A stretch of DNA of 64,000 nucleotides, taken from Parapedobacter sp964498395 (GTDB lineage Bacteria > Bacteroidota > Bacteroidia > Sphingobacteriales > Sphingobacteriaceae). Position numbers and translations under genes: made by a program. Positions 8,239-19,000 of this stretch are shown one piece after another (within the stretch, counting starts at the first letter, position 1; each line of letters begins with the position of its first letter). The DNA lies in NCBI GenBank assembly GCA_964498395.1, contig CAZCHE010000003.1:573245-637244 (forward strand). The letters run 5' to 3'. Under the pieces are notes generated by a model. The model was not told the origin of the DNA and made no database searches. It worked only from the letters and a program-made list of their open reading frames with translations.

Positions 8239-11139
8239 TTACCGTTTGGCAATATCTTGCTTGAGCGCCGAAACTATCCCATTGATGCGATTGGTCTGAT
8301 CATGTTGTCCTTCATAAAATTCCAAGAGCTGTTCATAAGCTTCCAGTTGGTAAGCGTTATCGCCGATTGCCTTTTCCAATAGTGCTACTGCGCGATCCGG
8401 CATTCCTTGAGCACGTGCCAACATGGCTTCGGAAAGTGCACGCGACGACTGGTAAAACCGACTGTTTTCGTCGGGTATGTTAGCGAATAACGCTGCAGCT
8501 TCATCGATCCGCGTGTTAGCGACCAATAGGCGCACAAGCCGTTGGTTATTTAATCCATCCAATCGGCTTGGGTCATCGCCCCTGACCAATAATTTTTCCA
8601 AGTAACTATTCAAGGAGTCGGCCTTTTCTGGTTGCTTCGCATACGCTTCGGCTATCCGCAATTCAAAGTCGGGTCTACCACTGGCCGATGCTTCCAGTAT
8701 ACGTTGTACCTGCAATAATGTGGTGACGGCATCTGCATACTTTCTATTAGCAATCAATGCATCTGCATACATTCCCCGGAGATTATAGTTCTGTGGACGC
8801 TTCGCCACTAGCGTTTTCAATTCCCCCAGGTGCTGGTCATTGCCAAATAGTGATCGGGTTGCCGCCGCATACGCTTTGGCATCGTCTTTCCGATCCCTCA
8901 GGTAAGTGGAGATTTCCGATCCGGAAGCGCCGTAAAGGTCGGCCACGCGGATGGCATCGGCAATCAAGCCGTTTCGATGGTAAAACTCACGCAGCAATAC
9001 CGCATTTTGCGCTTTCAGCTGAAAATCGTCTTCCTTTTCAAACGCTTGGGTGTAGAATGTCGCTTGTTCGCGAATCGATTCGTCCGTGTTCCCTTTCTGC
9101 TTCTCCACGATCTCCGCCCTCACTGTATATGCGGGGGCATACCCATTGTCTAGTGCGATGACCTTATCAACATATGCTACGGCCGCATCCACCTGATTGC
9201 CGGCCAACTCCAAACGTGAATAGGCTATTAAGGCCGGCAAATAATTGGAGTCATGAATCAATGCTGTATCCAAGTACCGTCTTGCCAATTCCATATCCAC
9301 CCGTTGCGACCGGTTACTCAGGTTGACAAATACTTGAGCCCAATTGGAGGCTAGGGTCGTGGTATCTCCAGCTAGATATGCACTCTCGTTTTTGACCAAC
9401 TCATCCAGGAAAGCATACATATCGGGGTCTTTCGTTTTCAAATCGTGTAGCGTGTTCATGGACTTGAAGTCCAATGGGTGTACTTTGACACGTTCGAAAT
9501 ATGCAGGGTATGTCTGCGCGAAATACTCAGATTCATTGTTTTGTGAGTAGTAGTCAAGCGTGAGCCCTTTGTCCATCGCACTGTAATACAACGCTCGGAT
9601 CCGGCGGTTTTGCTGGTCTGTCAAGACGCGACCATGAAACAAATGCACGTATTCATGTAGGAGAACATTGCGCTCCTGGTAAGCGCCACGCTCTACATAC
9701 CCGATGTCAGCGGCACCACTACCTACACCACGGATATCCATCCATTGCCGGTTGTCAAATGTCGTGTTGAACCGAAAATACGGCGCTTTCATTGCGATGG
9801 CTAAATCAATGTGCAATGGGGGGATTACGAACGCATTCTGTTGCTTGGTCAAAAATGGAAAATACACTACTGCGGTGTATAACTGGTTCCAAGCCATGGC
9901 CTTGGCCATTTCGCCAGGGTAATACGTGACATCGGGGAATACACGGGAGAAATTCTTCCAGTCATGGATCTCCAGATTTTTCAATCGTGTCGAGATGGAA
10001 TCGTAGGAAGAAAGATATGGAATCCGCTTCGACTTAATCACCGCCGCCAAGCCATTATGTGCAGGGCCGTAGTGGGGTTTCCTTTCCAATATTTGCAAAA
10101 ACAGTTCCTGTGCCTCATTCAGGCGATCATGCCGCTCAGGATGATCAAAATCACTGTAATAAATTGATGCCTGATGCATTTGGGGCAATACAGATTGCTG
10201 GTATTTCTTTGCTACATCGACGGTGACCTGCAATGCGTCATCTACTGCGTTTTGCCTAACCAAATCGTCTGCTTTCACCAATTGCTCACGGATCTCGTCT
10301 TCCTGTTCGTCTACATAATCCGCAAAGGTTAAATTGGTGTGCCCATTGCCCCAATGCCAATGGGTTTGGAAATGTAATGGATTGATGGCCAGCGCAACTT
10401 CCCACTGCCCAGCCATATCGTTTAGCAGGGTCGCATCGAATCTTCTCCATATCGCATAGCCATAGCTGAACCGGGCATTCGCTTCCAATGGATTCAATGT
10501 TAAACATTTCAAGATCGCAGGCTCGGCAAGTTCAGGCCGTTGATCCCAAAAATACACATCGCCCTCTAAAAGGTAAGCATTATATGACGAAGGGTTTGCT
10601 TGCTGCATCGCTTTTGCTAACGCCAATGCTTCTTCATATTTTTTTTGCAACAGCAGTGACCTACCGAGTACCGTGCTGATTTTTTCGTGCCCCGGGTACA
10701 CGCGCAACATCTCCTTGCATAGCTGCTCGGCTTCTTCCAATCGCCACGCTTCTACCAGAAGCTGCGCCCGTTGGACCACGGCTTCGGGTCTTTGCAATTC
10801 CTCTCCTTTCAGTACGCTGAGTTCTTGTTCGGCTTTGGAAAACTCGTTATTCAACCACCAATACTGGGCACGAAGTGCGTGACGGGCAACGTTATCCAAT
10901 GTGTTTTCCCCATTAAGGTATGCCCATACCTCCTCCCACAAACCCACATCCAACATATCGCCCAGCAACTCTGCCTGCTCCGCATTCGACTTCGGTGTTT
11001 CCAATGCCGTACGCAATTCACTTTTTCGCTTTTCCAAAAAGGCAAGTGCTGCATCGACATCATTCACCAGGTCTTGGGCAAACAGGCGTACGACGATCAA
11101 CCCTAACAACCCAACGCATACAAATAGTTTCTTCAACAT
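8239..11139 (-). CDS. Secreted TPR protein with embedded HExxH zinc-peptidase-like domain
   Basis: A 966-aa exported protein (signal peptide ending VRLFAQ). Residues ~90-370 and ~600-960 consist of tetratricopeptide-type helical repeats. Between them is a segment with HEYVH at 495-499 followed about 40 residues later by NESEYFAQ (Glu536/538). The first motif is the zinc-binding HExxH and the second looks like the downstream glutamate ligand of gluzincin peptidases. This is what can be seen; peptidase activity is inferred. It is encoded 69 bp after the S10 carboxypeptidase gene on the same strand, which strengthens a protein- or peptide-processing role for locus 2. It could instead be a non-catalytic scaffold. 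Confidence 0.82.
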   Translation of the reverse strand: MLKKLFVCVGLLGLIVVRLFAQDLVNDVDAALAFLEKRKSELRTALETPKSNAEQAELLGDMLDVGLWEEVWAYLNGENTLDNVARHALRAQYWWLNNEFSKAEQELSVLKGEELQRPEAVVQRAQLLVEAWRLEEAEQLCKEMLRVYPGHEKISTVLGRSLLLQKKYEEALALAKAMQQANPSSYNAYLLEGDVYFWDQRPELAEPAILKCLTLNPLEANARFSYGYAIWRRFDATLLNDMAGQWEVALAINPLHFQTHWHWGNGHTNLTFADYVDEQEDEIREQLVKADDLVRQNAVDDALQVTVDVAKKYQQSVLPQMHQASIYYSDFDHPERHDRLNEAQELFLQILERKPHYGPAHNGLAAVIKSKRIPYLSSYDSISTRLKNLEIHDWKNFSRVFPDVTYYPGEMAKAMAWNQLYTAVVYFPFLTKQQNAFVIPPLHIDLAIAMKAPYFRFNTTFDNRQWMDIRGVGSGAADIGYVERGAYQERNVLLHEYVHLFHGRVLTDQQNRRIRALYYSAMDKGLTLDYYSQNNESEYFAQTYPAYFERVKVHPLDFKSMNTLHDLKTKDPDMYAFLDELVKNESAYLAGDTTTLASNWAQVFVNLSNRSQRVDMELARRYLDTALIHDSNYLPALIAYSRLELAGNQVDAAVAYVDKVIALDNGYAPAYTVRAEIVEKQKGNTDESIREQATFYTQAFEKEDDFQLKAQNAVLLREFYHRNGLIADAIRVADLYGASGSEISTYLRDRKDDAKAYAAATRSLFGNDQHLGELKTLVAKRPQNYNLRGMYADALIANRKYADAVTTLLQVQRILEASASGRPDFELRIAEAYAKQPEKADSLNSYLEKLLVRGDDPSRLDGLNNQRLVRLLVANTRIDEAAALFANIPDENSRFYQSSRALSEAMLARAQGMPDRAVALLEKAIGDNAYQLEAYEQLLEFYEGQHDQTNRINGIVSALKQDIAKR

Positions 11140-11208
11140 GGCTTTATGCTATTTTAACAAGCAAACGGCGGTTAAACTAATTGTCCAACCGCCGTTTGAA
11201 ATCAGGTC

Positions 11209-12687
11209 TTAGTACATCGCAGGCTGATCCTTGGCTGGAATCGTATTGCTGATGAATTCACGGATATCTTCATTGGCCGTTTCCAAGTCTTGTTTCCTCA
11301 GGTACATCATGTGTCCGCTGCGGTAACCTTTGAAGCTCGTGCGATCCAACAGTTTTCCGGAAGGATCCATCTGCCAAAGGTTAAATTTGGCATTGAAATA
11401 ATCACAGGCACCATCGTAATATCCGGCTTGCACCATAACATGCAAATAGGGGTTCTGCGCCATGGCTTGGCGAAGGTTCATACCGGTATTGTTATTACTG
11501 CTATCCCACGGGCGAACAGGGCCAAACATGTTGTATTTCACATCTGTTTGGTAATTCAGGTGGTTTTTGTAATAATAATTGATGGCTGGTGTGAATGAGT
11601 GCAACCATGAGGTCAATTCCGCTGCATAATCTGGCCGCTCGCCCCCTTCTTTCATATCGATGCCTAGGTACCTGGAATCCAGTCGTCCAACGTTATATCC
11701 TCGATCCCGCAGCAATTCTTTCCAGAAGAAAGACGTTGTGATGTCGAAATTATGCTGGAGGATCACCTGTTTTGAAATCCCCGAGTAGCGCGACATCTTC
11801 GTTGCTATGGCATCTTTTTCTTCCTTGGACAACATTCCTCCCTTGGAAATTGCGGGGATGAGTTCATCTAGTGTGAATTTTTCAACCTCCGGCAGTATGT
11901 CATACAGGTCTTTCTGTTGGAGGTCTGACGGCAATGCCTTGTGGAACCATGCGGTTGCGGCGTAATATGGCCAACGTAGGGCTTTGTCGAGCACGACCCC
12001 CCTATCGATACCCAAGTCGGTGGGTGATACGAGGATCACCCCGTTTAGGTACATCCATTGTGCATTTTGGAGTTCCAATGCCAATCCCGATACCCGAGTT
12101 GTACCGTAGCTTTCCCCGATGAGGTATTTTGGAGATGCCCACCGATTTTTACGGGTCACAAATGTATTCAGCCATTCTGCCAAATATTTGATATCGGCAT
12201 TAACGCCGAAAAACTGGCTGGGCTTGGCTTCTTGGTCCAGGATACGCGAGTAACCGGTGTTTACGGGATCGACAAATACGATATCGGCCACGTCCAGTAT
12301 CGAGTAGGGGTTTTCCTTAATCCCATAGGGTTGCAACGGATAACCTTCATCGTCGATGTTGAGCAGACGCGGGCCCGTATAGGCGATATGCATCCAAACC
12401 GATCCCGAACCGGGGCCGCCGTTAAAAGAGATCACCAAGGGCCGGGAGTCTCTGTCCTTGACATCGCTACGCTCGTAGTAGGTGTAGTGTACAGCCGCAA
12501 TTGGTTTCCCTTGCTCGTCCCATACAGGTTGAGTTCCACTGGTGGCACTGTACCCAAACCGCTGACCTTTGACGGTAACTTCGTGCTTGGTTACGACGAC
12601 TGAATCGGCCCACTGTACACGTTGCGCATTTACGCTGAGTATACATCCACACCAAACAACTAGAAATGCATAAATTAATCTGTTCAT
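11209..12687 (-). CDS. Secreted serine carboxypeptidase, peptidase family S10
   Basis: Serine carboxypeptidase-like enzyme (492 aa) that would remove C-terminal residues from peptides in the periplasm or outside. Signal peptide 1-21 (ending LSVNAQ). The S10 oxyanion region FNGGPGSGS is at 88-96, the nucleophile motif GESYG places Ser193, the aspartate is Asp425 or Asp429 (YYDGACD), and the histidine is His459 in RSGHMM. All three catalytic residues are therefore present and the protein looks intact. It lies 39 bp after the amidohydrolase gene within the locus 2 operon. Confidence 0.93.
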   Translation of the reverse strand: MNRLIYAFLVVWCGCILSVNAQRVQWADSVVVTKHEVTVKGQRFGYSATSGTQPVWDEQGKPIAAVHYTYYERSDVKDRDSRPLVISFNGGPGSGSVWMHIAYTGPRLLNIDDEGYPLQPYGIKENPYSILDVADIVFVDPVNTGYSRILDQEAKPSQFFGVNADIKYLAEWLNTFVTRKNRWASPKYLIGESYGTTRVSGLALELQNAQWMYLNGVILVSPTDLGIDRGVVLDKALRWPYYAATAWFHKALPSDLQQKDLYDILPEVEKFTLDELIPAISKGGMLSKEEKDAIATKMSRYSGISKQVILQHNFDITTSFFWKELLRDRGYNVGRLDSRYLGIDMKEGGERPDYAAELTSWLHSFTPAINYYYKNHLNYQTDVKYNMFGPVRPWDSSNNNTGMNLRQAMAQNPYLHVMVQAGYYDGACDYFNAKFNLWQMDPSGKLLDRTSFKGYRSGHMMYLRKQDLETANEDIREFISNTIPAKDQPAMY

Positions 12688-12726
12688 GGTTAAGTTTATA
12701 AATAAAAAAATCAGTTAAATTATTCG

Positions 12727-14376
12727 TTATTTCACTTCCGAATGATGGTATATGCCAGGCTGAAGCAATGCGCCCTCGCCTGCCGCTTTCGATTCGGAAA
12801 CCATTTTCCTTACGTCTTCCAACAGGCGTTTTGCATCATAGACCACCCCATCTTTAATGGTATATACAATACCGGTCGTCCGGACGACCTCATTGGCTTC
12901 GTTGACACGAATGGCTCCGGTGCCGTACAACACCTGTAGGTTTTCCAATGGATTTTCGTTGACAATGACGAAATCTGCCAGTTTCCCGACCTCCACACTT
13001 CCTATTTCATCTTCCATTCCAAGCAATTCAGCGCCATTTAGGGTGGCCGACCGAATGACTTCAAGGGGGTGGAAACCGGCTTCGCGCAACAGTTCCAATT
13101 CCTGGATATAGGCAAAGCCATACACTTTGTAGATAAACCCTGCATCTGACCCTACGGTTACCCGACCGCCCCTGTTTTTGTAGTCGTTTACAAACTCCAT
13201 CCATAACTTGTAGTTGTGCTTCCACTGGGTTTCCTGTTCCGTTCCCCAAGCAATCCAATAGGATCCGTGCGACCTCCGGCTTGGTGAAAAAAACTGCCAC
13301 AAGCCGGGCGTGGTGTATTCATCGTGCCATTCGGCTCGACGCGCTTTCATCAAATCCCGGTTTGCCTCGTAGATCGTAAAGGTCGGACTCAAGGTGAAAT
13401 CCAAATCAATCAATTGGTCCATAACCTGATACCATTTGTCTGATTTCGGAGCCGCCGCCTGTTGCCACAAATTACCCGCTTCTTCAAATCGGTTTTGCTC
13501 GTTTTGATAATTATAGGTTAGCGGATAATCTTGTATGGTGCTTTCGGTAAAGAGCGCTTCGGGCAGCCCGTACCAATGTTCCAGAGAGGTGATGCCCGCC
13601 TTTGCGCTGTTTATTGCGTTCCATCGCGCCACATCGGTCTGTGCATGGTGGGTAGCTGCGCGCAAGCCCAACTTTTTGTTTTCGTCTGCCGCTGCAAACA
13701 TGATTGCCGGTGAAGCACCGAAAAATTTGATTCCATCGGCACCCCGCTTCGCATTTAAACGCACCCATTCCCGTGCACTTTCGGCATCGACCACTGGTTT
13801 TTCGGCTCCCTGCCCTAATACCGTGTATGCTTTTATTCGCGGTGCGGTAATTTGATTGGTCTCGCTCCACTTTTTATGGCGCAACACCCAATCCAGTCCG
13901 TTCATACTGCCCGGCTCCCGGATGGTGGTAATCCCATGTGCAAGCCAGAGCTTGAAAACATATTCGGCATCGGAGCCTTTATTTCGTCCGCCAATATGCG
14001 CGTGGGTATCCACGAAACCCGGAAGGAGGTACATGCCGTTAGCATCTATTTCATGTCCGTTGGGTGCCAACTCCGGTCTCCTCGATTCGTCTATCGGTAC
14101 GCCAGGATATCCCACTGTACGAATCGACACTATTTTGTTGCCCTCTACCACGACATCGACCGGTCCTGTGGGCGGTGCCCCAGTTCCATTCACCAATGTC
14201 ACCCCTCGGATAATCAATTGCTCAAATGGGCCTTCCCCTTCCTTTACCAAAGGAGCTTCGGGCAACCCACCGCCGCCCTGTTGGGCAAAGGCCGGAGATA
14301 ACCCTGCACAGCTCACGAAGAGCGTCAACATCCATTGTTTTAGCCCTCTATTGTAGTTTTGTTCCATATCATACAT
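12727..14376 (-). CDS. Secreted amidohydrolase (metal-dependent hydrolase superfamily)
   Basis: Exported TIM-barrel amidohydrolase of 549 aa. The signal peptide ends PAFAQ; ATG at 14376 or 14367 are both possible, the second giving MEQNYNRG as the start. The metal-site motif is GFVDTHAHIGG (HxH), further histidines occur in ATHHAQ and SLEHWYG, and GSDAGF gives the conserved aspartate. The family splits C-N bonds, including those of imidazolone or Xaa-Pro type substrates, so specificity is open. In locus 2 it lies between susD (84 bp upstream) and the S10 peptidase, which favours a peptide-derived substrate. Confidence 0.9.
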   Translation of the reverse strand: MYDMEQNYNRGLKQWMLTLFVSCAGLSPAFAQQGGGGLPEAPLVKEGEGPFEQLIIRGVTLVNGTGAPPTGPVDVVVEGNKIVSIRTVGYPGVPIDESRRPELAPNGHEIDANGMYLLPGFVDTHAHIGGRNKGSDAEYVFKLWLAHGITTIREPGSMNGLDWVLRHKKWSETNQITAPRIKAYTVLGQGAEKPVVDAESAREWVRLNAKRGADGIKFFGASPAIMFAAADENKKLGLRAATHHAQTDVARWNAINSAKAGITSLEHWYGLPEALFTESTIQDYPLTYNYQNEQNRFEEAGNLWQQAAAPKSDKWYQVMDQLIDLDFTLSPTFTIYEANRDLMKARRAEWHDEYTTPGLWQFFSPSRRSHGSYWIAWGTEQETQWKHNYKLWMEFVNDYKNRGGRVTVGSDAGFIYKVYGFAYIQELELLREAGFHPLEVIRSATLNGAELLGMEDEIGSVEVGKLADFVIVNENPLENLQVLYGTGAIRVNEANEVVRTTGIVYTIKDGVVYDAKRLLEDVRKMVSESKAAGEGALLQPGIYHHSEVK

Positions 14377-14460
14377 CTGGTATGCAAGGTGTCCGACAAG
14401 CGTTCATCATTATTCCGCCACGCTAGGGCTCACCCCAACATGACGGAAACTTTGTAAGCA

Positions 14461-15993
14461 CTATTGCCTGGTATCCCAAAATACCCGCTCTAGCATAGAT
14501 GTTTTTTGCGTTACGTTCGGATTGTTATTTATCTCAGACTGTGCATAGAACAGCGAGCGCGGCACCTCGTTGTAAATAGCCAATGGTGTTTGGTGTGGGG
14601 TTAACTCCGGATACCCGGTTCTTCTATAGTCCGTCCAAGGTTCAACCAGCACAGCGTAGTTGGCAATATACTTCTCGTCGATGATTTGCTTCAACTGCTG
14701 TTGATCCGAACCAGCCAAGGTACCGTGCGCGGCGAGGTAGCCTTCGACATCCGCCGACTCAATTCCAGCATCGGCCATCGAAGCGCGGATACCTTCCTGG
14801 AAAAATTGATTAGCATCGCCCGGTGCTCCGTATAACAATGCTGCTTCAGCACGAATGAAATTGTATTCGGCATACGTCAACAAGCGTGCAACACCATCTC
14901 CACCATAAGTGATCGCACCGTCTTGCAAGCTGCCATTGGGATTGATGCGATCTTGGTCAACAGCCGAGGCAGTTCCATAAATGTAGCTGTGCAGGCGTGA
15001 ATAGGCCGAGGAAGGCTCGGTATCCAACACGCTTGCCCCTTTATAGGTCGCCGGGCTGGAATTGTACGGGAATGGCACGAAGTACGACTTTCTTCGGGGA
15101 TCAGCTTTATCGTTCATCATGTCAACAACAAATCGGTTAGGGAAAAATTGATTCCTGAACTGACCGTTTTCTAGGCTGTAAAGCGGTATCTGCCTTAGGG
15201 ATTCAGCCAAAAATGGCATTTCAAAATTGTCATCGGTACTTTCCATGAATACCGCCCCGCTGTTAACCAGCTCACTAATGCGTTGCGAAGTAAACGATGG
15301 ATCCTTCGCACTGTAATGCAAAAAGATACGGAGTTTCAAGGTGTTCGCAAATTTCTCCCATTTCAGCTTGGCGGACGGCCAATCGCTACTCCTGAAAATA
15401 GTGGAGTATTGATTGGGTGAAAATGTAGAACTGCCCGCATTAATGTCGGCAATCCCTTGATCGATCAATACAATAAGGTCTGCATAAATCTGCTCGTCAT
15501 CATCCATTTCGGGATACAGGTTTTCCGCATGTTGTGCCGCTGAGAAGTAAGGGACGTCACCCCAGGTATCCACCACGACTTGATAAATGTAAGCTTTCAG
15601 TATCCTACCCACGCCGGCATAGTGTGGGTTTCCGGTTGCATCGGCTTTATCAATCATCAACTGGACATCGCTAAGCATGGTTGCAAACACACGGACCCAT
15701 TGGTTATTGACGTCTGAGTCATTGATGTTATAGCGCTCATATTCACGGAATGTACCGAATCCGGTATTCGGACCATGTCCGGAGAATTGCTGCATCATCA
15801 GTGAAGCATACCTAAACAAATCGCTTGCCCCAAAGTAGCCCACATTTACGGTTACCGAAGGCAACAGTTGCGTGATTTCCACATCGGTGACATTATTAGG
15901 ATCTTCGTTGACATCGAGAAACTTCTCACACGAGACAAAAGTCGTCGCACATATCGTCAGGAAAATATAAAGTAACTTTTTCATCTTTTTCAA
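14461..15993 (-). CDS. SusD/RagB-like lipoprotein, SusD-like_2 type (locus 2)
   Basis: Substrate-capturing partner of the SusC just upstream (28-bp gap). Lipoprotein signal with lipobox TFVSC (Cys22) from the ATG at 15993; an ATG at 15984 would also keep it. The opening CEKFLDVNEDPNNVTDV and the ending AQSEINNNPNVTQKTSM...FWD match the SusD-like_2 branch, whose members often pair with SusC proteins importing non-glycan nutrients. Length (510 aa) is normal for that branch. It differs in family from the SusD of locus 1, so the two loci are not recent copies. Confidence 0.94.
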   Translation of the reverse strand: MKKMKKLLYIFLTICATTFVSCEKFLDVNEDPNNVTDVEITQLLPSVTVNVGYFGASDLFRYASLMMQQFSGHGPNTGFGTFREYERYNINDSDVNNQWVRVFATMLSDVQLMIDKADATGNPHYAGVGRILKAYIYQVVVDTWGDVPYFSAAQHAENLYPEMDDDEQIYADLIVLIDQGIADINAGSSTFSPNQYSTIFRSSDWPSAKLKWEKFANTLKLRIFLHYSAKDPSFTSQRISELVNSGAVFMESTDDNFEMPFLAESLRQIPLYSLENGQFRNQFFPNRFVVDMMNDKADPRRKSYFVPFPYNSSPATYKGASVLDTEPSSAYSRLHSYIYGTASAVDQDRINPNGSLQDGAITYGGDGVARLLTYAEYNFIRAEAALLYGAPGDANQFFQEGIRASMADAGIESADVEGYLAAHGTLAGSDQQQLKQIIDEKYIANYAVLVEPWTDYRRTGYPELTPHQTPLAIYNEVPRSLFYAQSEINNNPNVTQKTSMLERVFWDTRQ

Positions 15994-16021
15994 TTTTTAG
16001 TATTGGAGACCTTTTTTGCTG

Positions 16022-19000
16022 CTAGAATGTAACCCTGATACTGCCTCCGATTGTTCTTGCCGTTGGCTGGATACCAAACTCTAATCCTCGTGCATTACTG
16101 ATTCCAAGCAAGTTCTGTTCGGGATCAAGGTGTGGATAGTTCGGCGCATATATGAACAAGTTCCGACCGTAAACAGATAGGTTTACCGACTTGATGATGT
16201 TTTGGTTGGCCAATAATCTTGCAGGTAACCGATAAGACAAATTGGCTTCCCGCAACTTCAGGAATGTCGCATCCAATACATAGCCTTCCCAAGCCACATA
16301 CTTCCCTTGCAAGCTGTAGTACTGTTGGGCCGTGACGTAGACATTGTTTGGCGTTCCGTCTTCTAGCACACCCTCAAAGAGGTACGGGGTATTCGGAGTA
16401 CCATCAGCATTAAACCTTGGGTATTCAGCTGTAGCAGCGGCCACACCGTTGATGTGCAAGTCGCCAATCGTACGCGACATTTGATCGCCTTTGTACTTGA
16501 AATCGAGCAAGAATGACAATGAGAAATCCTTGTAGGAGAAATTATTATTCATTCCTAAAACGAACTTCGGATTAGGGTTACCTACACGTTGTACTTGCGT
16601 GGTCGGTCTGGGTAATCCGTTAGCACCGATAATCATCTGGCCTTGGTCGTTACGCAGGTATGCGTTAGACCAGATCTGCCCATACTCCTCGCCAGGAACC
16701 AATCGGACGTTAGGCGAGGTAAAGCCACCGATGGATATGTTCGCAACACCAGGGGCCAGCTCCTCGACAATCGATCGGAAGGCGGTAAAATTAAACGTTG
16801 ATTCCCAATTGAAATTGGCATTTTTGACGGGTGTTACCCGCAACAATAACTCCAACCCCTTCGTTGACAGCTTACCCGCATTGGTAGTCATGCTCGTAAA
16901 GCCGGACGTGGCCGGTACGGGAACCGAGAAGATGAGGTTACGCGTATCACGGCGGTATACCGATCCATCCAAGAATATCCGCCCGTTAAATAACGCGACT
17001 TCCGTACCCAATTCGATCTCACGCGTAAATTCGGGTTGCAGGTAAGGATTTCCAGCACCGTTATCCAACGTATAACCTGCCAACCCTGCGAACGGGAACC
17101 GTACCGCCGTCGAACCAAAGCCATCGGTCGCACTTGCGCTACCGTAGTACGTATTTGTCGAGTACGCACTGGTGCCCTTACCGACTTCCCCGATATTTGC
17201 CCTGATTTTCAAGGAGGACAGCACATCGGATTTAAGTGATGGAAATGCCTCCGTGGGCACAAAGCTGACGGCCAACGCGGGATAGAAAATAGATCGACTA
17301 CCCGGCGCTAGCGTAGAAGAGAAATCATTCCTAGCCTTTACGTTCACGGAGAGAAAGTTCTTGTAGTCGACCACCAAGTCGCCGAAAACACCGACAGCGC
17401 GTTGTTCTGTAACACTGGTGCCAATTGCCGGATTATATGTCAAGAAGTTCTTTTGGTGATCAAACCCGCGCAAGACGATACCCAGACCATCTGCTCGAAG
17501 ATTATTCCGGTAATTTGCGATGATCTCATTCCCCAAGGTGGCTAAAATACTGATGTTCTCACCGATTTTCCGATTTCCGGTCACGGTGAAATACGAGTTA
17601 AGGTTCCTGACAGTTGTCGATCGATCAGTCACACCTCCAGCCCCTGCAGAGCTCGTATTAGCATTACTTCTCACCCCCATATCGTCAAAGCCTTTCGACA
17701 CACTATTGAATACATCCGTTCCCACTTTCAAATCGGCCTGCAGCCAATCCAAAATATCATATTTGAGGTTGATATTACCGTAAAAGCGATTCACTTCTCC
17801 CCTATTCTTGATATGATTGATAGACCAATAAGGGTGATCTTCAGCAGCAAACCATAACTGGTTTCCCTCCTCATCTTCATAAGGCATACCGCTCAGGTCG
17901 TAGCTTCTTGGCGCATAGATACCCCTCCATAGCGGGTTAGCCCCTTGGTTGCCAGACTGTGTCCGGTCTGACGTATTATTCGTATACGAAAAAGAGGTTC
18001 CGATCCGAAGCTTATCGGTGACGTTTGTTCCCATATTCACGGATAAGTTATTACGTGTCAAGTCATTATTCGGCACCAACCCGGTTTCTTTCGTGTAGCC
18101 ATAAGACACACGGTAATCGTATCGATCGGTTGCTCCGGAGAAACTGATATCATTTTGCGACGATATCGAATTCTGTAGGATATCGCGGATATTATTAGGG
18201 TAGGCCTGCAATATTTCTTCGTCGCCAAACCAGTTAGTAACGGTTTGGCCGGCAATCTTCGGCCCCCAGGAACCCGCTACGTTATTGATATAGTTACCAT
18301 TGCTGCCCTGTGCATATTCGTTTTGAAAGTCGGGGAAGCGGCTTACCGTTCCGATGGCGGTGTTCGTTCCCACACTGATCTGGTTTCGCGTACCTTGCTT
18401 TCCTTTCTTTGTGGTAATCAAGATCACACCTGAAGCCGCTCTTGAACCATATAACACGGTTGCGGCGGCACCTTTCAGCACGCTGATGTTTTCGATATCC
18501 TGCGGATTGATGTCTGAAATACGGCTGGACGTAACGACTCCCGTATTCACGGAGTTGTCACCACCGGAATTATCCAACGGGATACCGTCTACCACGTATA
18601 AGGGTTGGTTACTCCCGGTAAACGTAGAGAATCCGCGGATCGTGACGTTCGAGCCCGCAAAACCTCCTCCGGCCCCAGTCACCTGTACACCCGCCACTTT
18701 ACCAGACAATGCATTTGTGACATCGGTCGTGGGTGATTTTTCCAGTTCGTCACTTTTCATTTCACTGACGCCATATCCCAATGTTTTCCGATCACGCTGG
18801 ATACCGAACGAGGTCACCACGACCTCGTCGATATGTTCAAAGGCATCGGCCATGGTAATGGTAAGCGGCCTGTTATCGTTTACGGTAATCTCCTGCGTCG
18901 TGAACCCAATATAGGAAATCACCAGCACCGCACCGGTTGGTACGCTTAGAGTAAACCGCCCCTGATCATCCGTGTTGGTTCCTCTTCCAGGAGCCCCTTT

